64,000 nucleotides of DNA from assembly GCA_033812795.1 (NCBI GenBank), contig JAPXSY010000006.1, positions 1 to 64,000 of the forward strand. Reading direction: 5' to 3'. The first letter of the stretch is position 1. Each line of letters opens with the position of its first letter. The translations under genes and the position numbers were made by a program. Source of the stretch: JAPXSY01 sp033812795. Lineage in GTDB: Bacteria; Verrucomicrobiota; Kiritimatiellia; RFP12; UBA1067. Below are positions 8,194 to 16,807 of this stretch, piece by piece. The notes beneath the pieces are model-generated. The model did not search any database. It saw only the letters and a list, made by a program, of their open reading frames with translations, and was not told the DNA's origin.

Positions 8194-10572
8194 TCACTTG
8201 AACTGCAACAGCGCCGCCTCACTGAGGCGCCAGTTCGCGGCACCCGTGCCTTCCAGCGACCGCCACACCTTGTCTTCCGCGCGAAAGAGACCGTAGTTGA
8301 AAGCCACTTTCATACCGGGTTCCGGACGAATCCCCAACTCCTTGAAGGGGATCGCCCACTCGCCGCGCCAGCCGCTTTTCCAATCATTCCGCGTCTTCCC
8401 GTACGGTTTCGCGGCAAACCGCACCGCCTTGCCCAAACGTTCCGCCTCCTCCGACGGCAGACCCGCATCCGTGACGCTCACACACGCGCCGCCCGCAAAT
8501 CCGCGGATCACGGCAATACCCTTCGCGCCGGCGATGCAGAGTTCCGCGCCGTCATCCTGCCCCCAACGATCGCCCTTACTCAACAGGCCGATATCGAAGA
8601 GCACGGTATTCGCGGCCACATAGAGATACTGTTCGTCATACATCAGCTTGATGAAGGCGGGAGCGCCGCTGGCCAGCCAGCGTGACGGGTCGCGGTCGAT
8701 ATTCACGAACGACCCCGCCCATTCGCCGTCACCGATTTCACCGTCCATCACCGGCGGCTGTTCGGTACGCGGCACCGCCACGGCCCAAGTCCGGCGGGCG
8801 GGCGCGGGCGCGGGCGGCATCGCGTCGGTGATTGTAAAGGCCGCCGGAGTTGAACCACCCTGCGCGTTTCCGGAAAAGAGCACATTACCCACCCAAGAGG
8901 TTACCGCGTTGGGTGCCGTCACCGTAACCTTGCCCGGCGCGTACAGCGTATTGCCCGTGAAGACACAATCACGAGAACGGGGAAACGACAACTTCATATC
9001 CCCGTCCGAGACGAAGACATTGTCCCGAATCGTCACGCCGGTCGTGATGTGGTTGTGGGTCGGCATCGGAACCCCGATCGCCACGTTGCGCTCGACCACG
9101 TTGCCGGTCGCCCCTTCATCGAAATAATAAGCGGAAGCACCGTACCCCTGCCCGATCTCCACCACATCGCGCACGACATTGCCGCGCAGCACCGTGCGGC
9201 TCATCGATCCGTAAATCGCCGCACCGTCGTGTAGTTCGCGCATCACGCGGTAAATGAGGTTTTCCTCGATCAGGTGATCCGAGCCGCCGCCCGTCATGCC
9301 GCTGTACGGCGCATCGTGAATCTCGTTACGGCGGATATGAAATCCCGACAGCTTCGAATCCCGGCGCACACGCCCGAACTGCAACGCCACCGCACTCGGC
9401 TGGTAGACCCCCGCGTGGTGGATGTGGTTGCCCTCGATGACACTCGCGTCACCGCCCGTGCGAATGCCGCAGGCGCCGACATGGTGGATGTGGCACGCTT
9501 CGATCCGGCACGCGTCCAGTGCCCAGGATTTGACACCCTGGCCGCCGACATGGCAGATCTCCATCCCGATGAGTGCACACTCCTTCGCATGATACAATTC
9601 CACCGCGCCGTCATACGCGTGAGCCGAAAAGCCGCCGGGCTTCAGCGGTGTGGTCGTCGCCTGCACCGAAAACCCGCGCAGCGTCACACGCTCGACCGGC
9701 GCCTTGGCGCTCCCCCGTAGGCGGATCACCGAGGTCAGGGTCGGCGCGATGACCGAGGCGGACTCCATCCTCTCACCCGCCAGCGGCCAGTACACCAGAC
9801 GTCCCGCGGCACGGTCGAGATACCACTGTCCGGGACGCGTCATGCCCTCACGCGTGTTGAAGACCACGTATTTTTTGACGCCGAACGCTCCTGCGGGGTG
9901 GCCCGCCGGAGAGGTGAAATGCAACGTGTGCCGCGCGACATCGTTGCTGGCCACCCCCACCAGCGAATCATCCCACATGTGATACACGCGTAACTCCGCG
10001 TTACGCACCTCCAGCGAAGGGGGGAGATTGGTGGGATGATAGACGAGCGTGGTCAGATCGGCGTGCGTGGGTTTGCGTTCCCACCCGCCACCCACGCTGG
10101 AGAGCCATTTGGCATTGAACACGTTCTGGTGGGTGAAGAAGCCGCTTTCCGGCATCCGTGCCCGGTCCGGCATCCGGCCATTCACCACCAGCGCCCGGAA
10201 ATCCCACGCGCCGCTTTTAACCTCCGGCAGATCCGCACACCAGAACTTCTCGCCGTCACGGTGCCACCCCGTGACACGTCGGCCGCCATATACCGTCACG
10301 CGGCCCGCCCCCTCCGCTTCCACCGTCAGCCCATTGTCCCGCGCATCCAGCGTGAGCGGTTCTTCAAGAAAATACTCACCGGGCAACAACCGGATCCGGT
10401 GTCCACCGCCTCCGGAACGCCGTGCCGCATCGCGTGCCGCGGCCAGCGTAGCCAACGGCTTCTCCCGTGTCCCGTCCGCGCGGTCCGCCCCGTTCGTCGC
10501 CACATAAAAATCAGCACACTGCCCCCCGCCCACCAACAAGAGCGCCAATCCCAACCCCGTCATCGTCCTCAC
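8194..10572 (-). CDS. secreted right-handed beta-helix protein with C-terminal CBM9-like domain
   Basis: The GTG at 10572 is chosen because AAGGGAG lies six bases upstream and the product opens with a signal peptide ending GGGQCA; the open frame continues to 10794 but has no export signal there. Residues about 20-90 (DFYVATNGADRADGTREKPL) match the usual start of NosD/pectate-lyase-type helices. Parallel beta-helix repeats (HIRRNEIHDAPYSG, ENLIYRVMRELHDGAAIY) run to about residue 570. A C-terminal domain from about 590 (PPVMDGEIGDGEWAG) resembles the family 9 carbohydrate-binding fold. The role is inferred as binding or cleavage of a polysaccharide outside the cell; no catalytic residues can be named. 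Confidence 0.85.
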   Translation of the reverse strand: MRTMTGLGLALLLVGGGQCADFYVATNGADRADGTREKPLATLAAARDAARRSGGGGHRIRLLPGEYFLEEPLTLDARDNGLTVEAEGAGRVTVYGGRRVTGWHRDGEKFWCADLPEVKSGAWDFRALVVNGRMPDRARMPESGFFTHQNVFNAKWLSSVGGGWERKPTHADLTTLVYHPTNLPPSLEVRNAELRVYHMWDDSLVGVASNDVARHTLHFTSPAGHPAGAFGVKKYVVFNTREGMTRPGQWYLDRAAGRLVYWPLAGERMESASVIAPTLTSVIRLRGSAKAPVERVTLRGFSVQATTTPLKPGGFSAHAYDGAVELYHAKECALIGMEICHVGGQGVKSWALDACRIEACHIHHVGACGIRTGGDASVIEGNHIHHAGVYQPSAVALQFGRVRRDSKLSGFHIRRNEIHDAPYSGMTGGGSDHLIEENLIYRVMRELHDGAAIYGSMSRTVLRGNVVRDVVEIGQGYGASAYYFDEGATGNVVERNVAIGVPMPTHNHITTGVTIRDNVFVSDGDMKLSFPRSRDCVFTGNTLYAPGKVTVTAPNAVTSWVGNVLFSGNAQGGSTPAAFTITDAMPPAPAPARRTWAVAVPRTEQPPVMDGEIGDGEWAGSFVNIDRDPSRWLASGAPAFIKLMYDEQYLYVAANTVLFDIGLLSKGDRWGQDDGAELCIAGAKGIAVIRGFAGGACVSVTDAGLPSEEAERLGKAVRFAAKPYGKTRNDWKSGWRGEWAIPFKELGIRPEPGMKVAFNYGLFRAEDKVWRSLEGTGAANWRLSEAALLQFK

Positions 10573-10744
10573 GCAAAACTCCCTTCCCCTACCCCGCCAA
10601 ACCGGGGCATCCTCTCTTTCCACGCGCACCCGTAAACCGGACGCCCGCCGCGACATGAAAACGTATAGGGTAGCGTGACACATCCCGTTGCCGTACGCAA
10701 TCCGTTTTCGTTGGCCTGATCGACCGTAAGGCATTAAACCTATA

Positions 10745-10788
10745 AACCTAAAAAGAGCAGTTGAAAGTTCAACTGCTCTTTTTAGGTT
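10745..10788 (-). terminator. perfect 21-bp hairpin terminator ending the ORP-like operon
   Basis: A perfect inverted repeat has 21-bp arms and a 2-base loop, with A-rich and T-rich arm ends. It overlaps the stop codon of the Mrp-like gene, so minus-strand transcripts would end here. Because the arms are symmetric, it could also stop transcription from the other side. Confidence 0.9.
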
Positions 10789-11701
10789 AAACACATGCCG
10801 GTTTTCCCTGTGACAGCGTCGGAGTGACCGTCAACACCCTCACGATCTCGCGGAAGGCACCGGCCGCCGGAGAACTCGCCGCCGATTCGACGAAAGGCTT
10901 GCCGTTGTCACCCGATTCCGCGATCAACGGATCGATCGGGATCGAACCTAGGAACGGTATGCCCATCTCATCGGCTGTCACGCGTCCGCCGTCCGCACTC
11001 AAAATCGGCGTGACCTCGCCGCATTTCGGGCAGGCGAAACCACTCATGTTTTCAACCACCCCCAGCACAGCCACACCAAGTTCTTTACAGAAATTGATGG
11101 ATTTGCGCACGTCCGCTGCCGCCACTTTCTGCGGGGTCGTCACGATCACCGCGCCGTCCAGTTCCGGTATCAGTTGGCAAATCGAGAGCGGCTCGTCGCC
11201 GGTGCCCGGCGGCACGTCCACCACCAGCAGGTCAAGGTCGCCCCAATCAACATCCTCGATGAACTGGCGGATCACGCCCATTTTCATGGGGCCGCGCCAG
11301 ATTACCGGATCATCCTGCTCGTTCAGCAGAAAACCGACCGAAAGCACCTTGAGGCCGCCGATCTCCACGGGCAACATGCCGTCCGGGCCTCCTTCCAGCC
11401 GCTGGCCGACCAGACCGAGCATGACCGGTACGCTCGGCCCGTGCAGGTCGATGTCCAGCAACCCGACTTTCTGGCCCGAGAGCATAGCGGACATCGCCAA
11501 GTTCACTGCCACCGTGCTCTTTCCCACGCCGCCTTTGCCGGACATCACGACCACCTTGCGCCGGATCCGGCTCAGACGGTTCTTCAGTCTGGCATCGTCA
11601 GGCATGGGCGGCTGTTGCGCCTGCCTGCCTGCTGAGGGACACGACGCATCGCTGCACGCGTTGCACTGGCTTTGATCACACGCTGTTTTCTCTTGGTTCA
11701 T
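10787..11701 (-). CDS. Mrp/NBP35-type iron-sulfur carrier ATPase
   Basis: This 304-residue P-loop ATPase has the deviant Walker A MSGKGGVGKST at about residue 54, LLDIDLHGPSVP and VDVPPGTGDEP motifs, and the metal-binding CPKC near residue 222. The N-terminus carries four cysteines (C8, C13, C16, C21), as in NBP35-type members that hold a [4Fe-4S] cluster. The family loads Fe-S clusters onto target proteins. AAAGGAG precedes the ATG. It is the last gene of the ORP-like operon, matching the position of the Mrp homologue in the Desulfovibrio vulgaris orp cluster. The terminator overlaps its stop. Confidence 0.9.
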   Translation of the reverse strand: MNQEKTACDQSQCNACSDASCPSAGRQAQQPPMPDDARLKNRLSRIRRKVVVMSGKGGVGKSTVAVNLAMSAMLSGQKVGLLDIDLHGPSVPVMLGLVGQRLEGGPDGMLPVEIGGLKVLSVGFLLNEQDDPVIWRGPMKMGVIRQFIEDVDWGDLDLLVVDVPPGTGDEPLSICQLIPELDGAVIVTTPQKVAAADVRKSINFCKELGVAVLGVVENMSGFACPKCGEVTPILSADGGRVTADEMGIPFLGSIPIDPLIAESGDNGKPFVESAASSPAAGAFREIVRVLTVTPTLSQGKPACV

Positions 11702-11804
11702 TTAACTCCTTTCAAAATTCATATTTTGTCGCTTCAAAGTCCAAAAGGGGACTAGCAGAACCCCACGTCCCTAAAAGCTCTTCTGCCTTGGTTTTCCTGT
11801 GGTT

Positions 11805-12317
11805 TCATTCTGCTGATGACAAGTGTCGATTGCAGTAGTTACGGACTCCAAGTTTTGCGGCAGTGGCATCGTCCACTTCGTCCTGCCAGCCATTACGCTC
11901 AGTAGAAATATTGTCAAAACGCCGCGTGTAAGGCTTGATGTCCAGTAGCGGCGTACCGTCGAGCATATCCGCTCCTTTTACGATCAGGGTGCCGCCATCA
12001 CGGCTGACAAGTCGTACTATGCTCAAACCGATCGGGTTCGGGCGGCATGGCGAACGCGTAGCGAATACGCCGTGTTCTTTGTCCTGCATGAAAGGTTTGG
12101 TGACCAGAGTCACACGACTTACTTTGTGTAGATGGTACACTAGATATACATGCGAGAAATCCTCTATGTCAGCCAGACCCGCCACGAATTCCGGGGCAAC
12201 CATGACACATCCCTCACAGTCCTTCGCGAATATCGGTTGTATTGGCGTGGCTTCCGGATTTGTGTGCTCGGTACGGATTATTCCGATCGATCTAAAAATA
12301 ATTTGGTTGTCACTCAT
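11805..12317 (-). CDS. TrmO-type tRNA methyltransferase (UPF0066/YaeB family)
   Basis: The family methylates N6 of t6A37 in certain tRNAs using S-adenosylmethionine. The start at 12317 follows AAGAAGG and gives MSDNQIIFRSIGIIRTEH, the usual family opening; the open frame upstream is intergenic. The diagnostic block FATRSPCRPNPIGLSIVRL is present at about residues 85-105, and DGTPLLDIKPY follows. At 170 residues it is the short form without the C-terminal extension of E. coli TrmO. It lies inside the ORP-like operon, about 100 bp before the Mrp gene; its relation to metal-sulfur biology is unclear. Confidence 0.85.
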   Translation of the reverse strand: MSDNQIIFRSIGIIRTEHTNPEATPIQPIFAKDCEGCVMVAPEFVAGLADIEDFSHVYLVYHLHKVSRVTLVTKPFMQDKEHGVFATRSPCRPNPIGLSIVRLVSRDGGTLIVKGADMLDGTPLLDIKPYTRRFDNISTERNGWQDEVDDATAAKLGVRNYCNRHLSSAE

Positions 12318-12360
12318 AAACACCTTCTTTCCTTGCGTAGTTCTTTTTCTGCCCATACCG

Positions 12361-12388
12361 CGACAGGCGACAGGCGACATGCGACATG
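12361..12388. repeat. heptanucleotide array (CGACAGG/CGACATG)
   Basis: Four contiguous units are present: CGACAGG twice, then CGACATG twice. The array lies between trmO and the truncated flavoprotein start, next to a GAGGGCGAGTGTCC dispersed motif. Confidence 0.75.
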
Positions 12389-12441
12389 CGGCGGTTCTTG
12401 GAGGGCGAGTGTCCTCACGCGCCGCGGACGATTCCGTAGGG

Positions 12442-12489
12442 TCAGGCAACCAGCCCGCCGACCACCACCACTTTCAACTTCTTGCTCAT
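12442..12489 (-). pseudogene. remnant start of a pyridine nucleotide-disulfide oxidoreductase
   Basis: A good ribosome-binding site (AAAAAGGATGATAC) is followed by an ATG and MSKKLKVVVVGGLVA, then TGA. This is the characteristic FAD-binding N-terminus of CoA-disulfide reductase/NADH oxidase-type flavoproteins, but only 15 codons remain. Nothing of the rest is visible; repeat sequence (the GAGGGCGAG motif and the CGACAGG array) follows instead. I infer that a flavoprotein gene in the ORP-like operon was deleted or replaced by repeats. A chance short ORF is possible but less likely given the match and the ribosome-binding site. Confidence 0.6.
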
Positions 12490-12509
12490 GTATCATCCTT
12501 TTTGCCGCA

Positions 12510-13340
12510 TCAGATATCGATTCGCATACCCGCGTAACCCTGATGCACTGTTTCGCCAAGTTCCTCTTTCAGAAAAAATGCCGCATCCCCGCCGGTGCAA
12601 TGACAAGGAATAACACGCGGGATATTGTAAGCTTTCAATGCCGCGCTTGTCTGCTTCATTCTTTCGGCGGAAGCGTGCACCAAGTGTGTGCCGCCCACGA
12701 CACAACGGATCCGCCGCTCGCCGGAAACAGCCGTGATATGGGTCAGCGTGTTGATCACGCCGGAGTGGCAGCAACCCAGACAGACCACCAAGCCTGCGCT
12801 GGTTTCGATCCAGAGCGACATATCGTCGGGAATGTCGTCTGGGTGAGCGCCTGCGGCATCCTTGAAAAACGGCCCTCCCGTATCCTCGTATGCGGTTCTG
12901 CGCGGCACCGGTCCTGTCAGCCGGACTTTTCCAGAAATCTGCACGGTGGCCGTGACCCACATACGTCTGTGCTCCGCAAGCCCAGAGACCGCATTCACCG
13001 CGCTTGCGGGCATGCCTATCGGCTTGGCACTCTCACGGATGCTGTACCGTTGCCGCAAGGCCTCCGGATGCAGATAGAGCCGCGCTTGCGGCGCTTGCTG
13101 CAAGATCGTAGCGAGATTGCCGGTGTGATCATTATGCCCATGGCTTAATACGATCATGTCGGCGTGCGGCAAGGCGATACCCAACGTCTCGGCATTCTGC
13201 ATCATGGCATCGCCGTTGCCGGTGTCGAACAGGATTTTTGCGCCGTCGGTTTCAATCCAGGCAGCGAAACCATGTTCAGACGCCAGCCCTTCAGCCGCGA
13301 GGTTGTCCGCCAAGATGGTGATGGAAACTTTTTGGCCCAT
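12510..13340 (-). CDS. metallo-beta-lactamase-fold hydrolase (COG1237 type)
   Basis: The 276-residue protein has the zinc-binding motif LSHGHNDHTGN at about residues 65-75, a GCCHSGVIN histidine near 195 and a C-terminal PCHCTGGDA. This layout fits the COG1237 group, whose archaeal members are annotated as dihydropterin ribosylaminobenzene phosphate synthases, though that function is not established here. It begins 8 bp after the preceding NifX-like gene within the ORP-like operon. MBL proteins of this group often sit beside NifX/MinD genes in anaerobes; their role is unknown. Confidence 0.85.
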   Translation of the reverse strand: MGQKVSITILADNLAAEGLASEHGFAAWIETDGAKILFDTGNGDAMMQNAETLGIALPHADMIVLSHGHNDHTGNLATILQQAPQARLYLHPEALRQRYSIRESAKPIGMPASAVNAVSGLAEHRRMWVTATVQISGKVRLTGPVPRRTAYEDTGGPFFKDAAGAHPDDIPDDMSLWIETSAGLVVCLGCCHSGVINTLTHITAVSGERRIRCVVGGTHLVHASAERMKQTSAALKAYNIPRVIPCHCTGGDAAFFLKEELGETVHQGYAGMRIDI

Positions 13341-13348
13341 CGCCTTTT

Positions 13349-13702
13349 TCAGTGGTCGCAGACATTCTCGCCGGACTTCAGTGTGCCGTCCAGATATTGC
13401 GCGATGATATTCTCAGGGGTGTCGGGCGAGAGCCCCACGATCACACGGATGTTCTGCCCGGCTAAAAGCCCCTGTGCCCGCTGTCCCATGCCGCCGGCCA
13501 TAACCATCTCCACCTTCTGCTCCGCCAGCCAGCGCGGCAGTACGCCCGGCTCGTGCGGCGGCGGCACCGCATCCTCGCGGCGGATGATCTTGCGCCCCGT
13601 CAAATCCACATCCAACAGCGCGAACCGTTCGCAGTGGCCGAAATGCAAACACAGCTTATCTTCTGCCATCGGTATCGCAATCTTGATCTTATTCGTATTC
13701 AT
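13349..13702 (-). CDS. NifX/NafY-like dinitrogenase Fe-Mo cofactor-binding protein (third copy)
   Basis: The ATG at 13702 is chosen over an upstream in-frame start because AAAGGAG lies just before it and the product then opens MNTNKIKIAIPMAEDKL, as the family does. The 117 residues form one NifX domain, with LCLHFGHCERFALLD and AGGMGQRAQGLLA matching cofactor-binding family members. The family binds Mo-, Fe- or Cu-containing sulfide clusters. It is one of three NifX-type proteins in this operon (with 16445-16807 and 17188-17631). Confidence 0.88.
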   Translation of the reverse strand: MNTNKIKIAIPMAEDKLCLHFGHCERFALLDVDLTGRKIIRREDAVPPPHEPGVLPRWLAEQKVEMVMAGGMGQRAQGLLAGQNIRVIVGLSPDTPENIIAQYLDGTLKSGENVCDH

Positions 13703-13816
13703 CGTAACTCCTTTTTTGTGGTTTCGCATTCTCCAATCCCTGCCAGTACAGCGGGACGTCTCGGACCGCCGGAACCGCTGCGGGTGCTGCCGGGCCTGCC
13801 GTCTTGTGTAGCGCGT

Positions 13817-14728
13817 TTACGCGCGCTCCCTCCATGAACCCTCCATCCCTTCCCAAATCTGGCGGATGTCGTCGCCGGCTGCCGACCCGATCTCCACCAC
13901 GGACTTCCGCTGGATCTGCGCCGTTGTCACGGCTTTGTCATACCGCACGCGGCCAATACAGGCGGCACCGAGGTTTTCAGCTTTGCGCTCGATCCTTTCG
14001 GTCACATCAGGGTTGATGTCCCATTTGTTCACGCATACCGCGACAGGAATCCCGAAGAATCGGGCGAGTTGCAGCACACGCTCCAGATCATGCTCGCCGG
14101 AGACGGTCGGCTCGGTGACCGCCAATACTTTGGAGGCGCCGGTGAGCGACGCGATCACCGGGCAACCGATACCGGGCGGCCCGTCGGTGATGATCAGCGG
14201 CAAATCTTTGGCCTCGGCGATACGGCGCGCCTCGCGCCGCACCGTTGCCACCAACTTGCCGGAGTTCTCGGCCGCCGCGTACAGGCAGGCGTGGACCATC
14301 GGCCCGCAACGCGTCTCCGACAGCATCCATTCGCCGCAGAGCCGATCAGGAAAATCTATCGCTTTGGACGGGCAGAACCGGACGCAAACGCCGCACCCCT
14401 CACAGCCGATCGGATCAATCTTATAGATCGCCTTGCCGGAAGGGTGCCGCGCTTGGCGCAGCGCATCGAAACGGCAAAGGTCAGCGCACACACCGCAGCC
14501 GGCGCAGTCATCGGCCCGTATCACAGCCTCACGCCCGTTCACGAAATCATGACGTTCGAGTATCTCCGGCGTCAACACCAGATGCAGGTCAGCCGCATCC
14601 ACATCACAATCGGCCAACACCGCGCGGCCAGCAGCCAACGCGGCGAAAGAGGCGGTAATGCTGGTCTTGCCCGTGCCGCCCTTGCCGCTGATGACAACCC
14701 ATTCCGTGATCGCCTTCCCTTTTTTCAA
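13817..14728 (-). CDS. MinD-superfamily ATPase with two inserted [4Fe-4S] clusters (copy 2)
   Basis: The P-loop VISGKGGTGKTS is at about residues 12-22. Two ferredoxin cluster motifs follow at about 73-125 (CAGCGVCADLC and CEGCGVCVRFCP), then the ATPase resumes with DGPPGIGCPV. The start is a TTG overlapping the stop of the upstream partner (TTGA), so the pair is coupled. The tandem pair of ferredoxin-MinD ATPases is the signature of the D. vulgaris orp cluster, where they belong to a complex with the orange protein. A role in assembling or handling a metal-sulfide cluster is inferred. Confidence 0.9.
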   Translation of the reverse strand: MKKGKAITEWVVISGKGGTGKTSITASFAALAAGRAVLADCDVDAADLHLVLTPEILERHDFVNGREAVIRADDCAGCGVCADLCRFDALRQARHPSGKAIYKIDPIGCEGCGVCVRFCPSKAIDFPDRLCGEWMLSETRCGPMVHACLYAAAENSGKLVATVRREARRIAEAKDLPLIITDGPPGIGCPVIASLTGASKVLAVTEPTVSGEHDLERVLQLARFFGIPVAVCVNKWDINPDVTERIERKAENLGAACIGRVRYDKAVTTAQIQRKSVVEIGSAAGDDIRQIWEGMEGSWRERA

Positions 14729-15564
14729 GCTTTCTCTTCCCCCTTCACTTCACTGTACAACGCTTCGAACACCGCGCGGTATTCCGGCAGCGCGTCCACC
14801 ATCAGCTCGCCGCGCGAATAGGCTTCCGCAACGCGGCGGTCATCCGGGATTTCGGCCAGTAGCGGAATCTTCTCGTCCCGGCAGTAGGCGGTGACGCTGT
14901 CATCCCCGCTGCCAGCGCGGTTGATAACGACACCGCAGGGTATGTCCAGTTCCCGCACAACCGCCACGGCCAGCCGCAGGTCGTGCAAACCGAAAGGTGT
15001 TGGCTCGGTGACCAGCACCACAAAATCGGCCTCACGCAGTGTGGCGACCATCGGGCACGAGGTGCCGGGCGGCGCGTCCAGGATGGCGTCGCCCTGCGCG
15101 GGTATCAGGGCCTTGACCGCACGGATCAGGGGCGGCGCCATGGCCACGCCCACGTCGAGACGGCCCTGCACCAGCGTGATGTCGCCAGATCGCTCGGATG
15201 TCAAGACACCGATGCGTTTGGGCTTTTCGCTGATGGCCTCTTGCGGGCAAACGCGTGCGCAACCGCCGCAGCCGTGGCACATCTCCTTAAAGACCAACAC
15301 CCGTTTGTCCAGCACGGCCAAAGCCTTGTATTCGCAGAAACGAACACACTCGCCGCAACCGTCACAACGCGCCTCATCTACTTCCGGCACGAGGATCGAG
15401 ACCTCTTGCGGTTCGCCATCCGGCGTCCCTTTGAGAAAAAGGTGGACGTTCGGCTCCTCGACATCGCAGTCCAGCAACGTCACCGCACCGTGTACACGTG
15501 CCAGATTGGCAGCGACCGTAGTTTTGCCTGTACCGCCTTTGCCGGATGCTATCGCTATAATCAT
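14725..15564 (-). CDS. MinD-superfamily ATPase with two inserted [4Fe-4S] clusters (copy 1)
   Basis: The ATG at 15564 overlaps the stop of the DUF89 gene (ATGA) and opens directly with MIIAIASGKGGTGKTT; the 30 upstream codons are not part of the protein. Two [4Fe-4S] motifs (CDGCGECVRFC and CHGCGGCARVCP) interrupt the ATPase at about residues 65-110. LDAPPGTSCPM and VTEPTPFGLHDL are the downstream nucleotide-binding motifs. The 279-residue product pairs with the following gene, which has the same architecture but is clearly diverged. Both are expected to be cytosolic. Confidence 0.9.
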   Translation of the reverse strand: MIIAIASGKGGTGKTTVAANLARVHGAVTLLDCDVEEPNVHLFLKGTPDGEPQEVSILVPEVDEARCDGCGECVRFCEYKALAVLDKRVLVFKEMCHGCGGCARVCPQEAISEKPKRIGVLTSERSGDITLVQGRLDVGVAMAPPLIRAVKALIPAQGDAILDAPPGTSCPMVATLREADFVVLVTEPTPFGLHDLRLAVAVVRELDIPCGVVINRAGSGDDSVTAYCRDEKIPLLAEIPDDRRVAEAYSRGELMVDALPEYRAVFEALYSEVKGEEKA

Positions 15565-16439
15565 TGTTTCTTCTTTGCCTTTGTCGCGCCCTGCAGCCAT
15601 ACCAGCGCCTGGGTGCCGAGCGCCAGTCCCACGTGGTTTGCTATGACAGGGCATTTGACCTTAAACAGAAAGCAGATGTCACGCGGCGCATTGCTCAGTG
15701 TCTCGAAATTTCCTTGGCCCTTGGAAATGACCAAATCGGCGGCGTCAAAGTGCTTACGGAAATCTGGCGCGCACTCTTCCAGCAGTGTGCCCGGCACATC
15801 AGAGCCATTGGATATGACCTCGACCAACTCATGCAGTCCGGCGGCGCGCGCGTCTTCCATCGTAGCATCGTTGATGATCGGCGCGCCGCGCACGGCCACG
15901 GTTACGCGCTCGGGACCCAGCGCCTCGATCAGCAGGCGATCCAGCACGATTTCACCCGCGTTATCGGCCAGATACAGGATTGTCCGCGCTTTGCCGGCAC
16001 GCTGCCGTAAAGCAGCGACATCTCCTGAAAACGGTTCTTTCTCGACATCCCTGATGGCCGACTCGACCTCGGCAGTCGTCAGGTCGCTCTTGGCGCCGAG
16101 GTCGATCAGGTTGCCGACAATGGCGAGGCGCACGGCCAGCGTGAACGGGTCGTCCGAGGCGGCCAGCCGCTCGCGCAGTCCCGGCAACAGTCGCAACGCC
16201 ATTTCATTGTCACGCGCTTTGGCTTCAGCATACGGATCAGCAACCCCAGTCAGTTCGCGCAAATAACGGTACAACTGCCGGGCCATGACCGGCGGCGACT
16301 CGCTGAGGTCAACGTTGCGGACCCATTCAGCCGCCTGCCGCACAACCTTCTCATGGAAAGCCGTATCATCCGACACGCGGCGCACCGCATCCAGCGTCTG
16401 CCGGAAGAAACAAGGCAAGCAATCCAGCGAAGTGTTCAT
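15561..16439 (-). CDS. DUF89 (ARMT1-like metal-dependent phosphatase) protein
   Basis: The 292-residue protein begins MNTSLDCLPCFFRQTLDAV, the CxxC opening typical of bacterial and archaeal DUF89 proteins. Metal/phosphate-binding motifs are visible: LADNAGEIV near 158, ISNGSDVPGT near 210 and ISKGQGNFE near 240. Members are damage-control phosphatases acting on reactive phosphometabolites; the substrate here is unknown. It starts 5 bp after a NifX-like gene and its stop overlaps the next ATPase start, so it is an integral operon member. DUF89 is not part of the classical orp set as I know it. Confidence 0.88.
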   Translation of the reverse strand: MNTSLDCLPCFFRQTLDAVRRVSDDTAFHEKVVRQAAEWVRNVDLSESPPVMARQLYRYLRELTGVADPYAEAKARDNEMALRLLPGLRERLAASDDPFTLAVRLAIVGNLIDLGAKSDLTTAEVESAIRDVEKEPFSGDVAALRQRAGKARTILYLADNAGEIVLDRLLIEALGPERVTVAVRGAPIINDATMEDARAAGLHELVEVISNGSDVPGTLLEECAPDFRKHFDAADLVISKGQGNFETLSNAPRDICFLFKVKCPVIANHVGLALGTQALVWLQGATKAKKKQ

Positions 16440-16444
16440 AAGGA

Positions 16445-16807
16445 TTACGCCCAGTGCCCTCCCACGTCAGCCGACTTAAGTTCTGTCAGTGAACCGTCTT
16501 GATACAGCTTCAGCGCCTCTGCCACAGTCGCCGCGTTTGATGTGTAGACCTTGATACCCGCGGTATTCAGCACCTGGAAAGCCTTAGGGCCGCAGTGTCC
16601 GGAGACCACTACATTAGCACCAGCAGCCGCGACGTTCTGCGCCGCCTGAATGCCTGCGCCTTGCGCGGCATTCAGGTTTTGCTCGTTGTCGATGATAGTG
16701 AAAGTCTCGGTTGCGGTGTCGTACACCAGAAACTTCGCGGCCCGTCCGAAACGCATGTCCAACGGCGCGTTCAGGTCACTGCCGGATGTTGTAAAAGCAA
16801 TTTTCAT
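16445..16807 (-). CDS. NifX-like protein, best candidate for the ORP (orange protein) counterpart
   Basis: The 120-residue protein is a single dinitrogenase iron-molybdenum cofactor domain (MKIAFTTSGSDLNAPLDMRF, VSGHCGPKAFQVL, AGIKVYTSNAATVAEAL). It resembles the orange protein of Desulfovibrio, which binds a Mo-Cu-sulfide cluster without covalent ligands. A strong AAAGGAGGA ribosome-binding site precedes the ATG, which overlaps the stop of the DUF5320 gene. Cluster identity cannot be read from sequence; the ORP link rests on family and neighbourhood. Confidence 0.88.
   Translation of the reverse strand: MKIAFTTSGSDLNAPLDMRFGRAAKFLVYDTATETFTIIDNEQNLNAAQGAGIQAAQNVAAAGANVVVSGHCGPKAFQVLNTAGIKVYTSNAATVAEALKLYQDGSLTELKSADVGGHWA

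Noticed and set aside
6817..8685. 622-residue plus-strand ORF
   Set aside because: Antisense shadow of the TetR and aldo/keto reductase genes, rich in Arg, His and Pro with no domain.
9340..9380. GTTCGAA/TTCGAATCCC-like sequence suggesting a tRNA T-arm
   Set aside because: It is inside the beta-helix gene and no matching acceptor or anticodon stem surrounds it.
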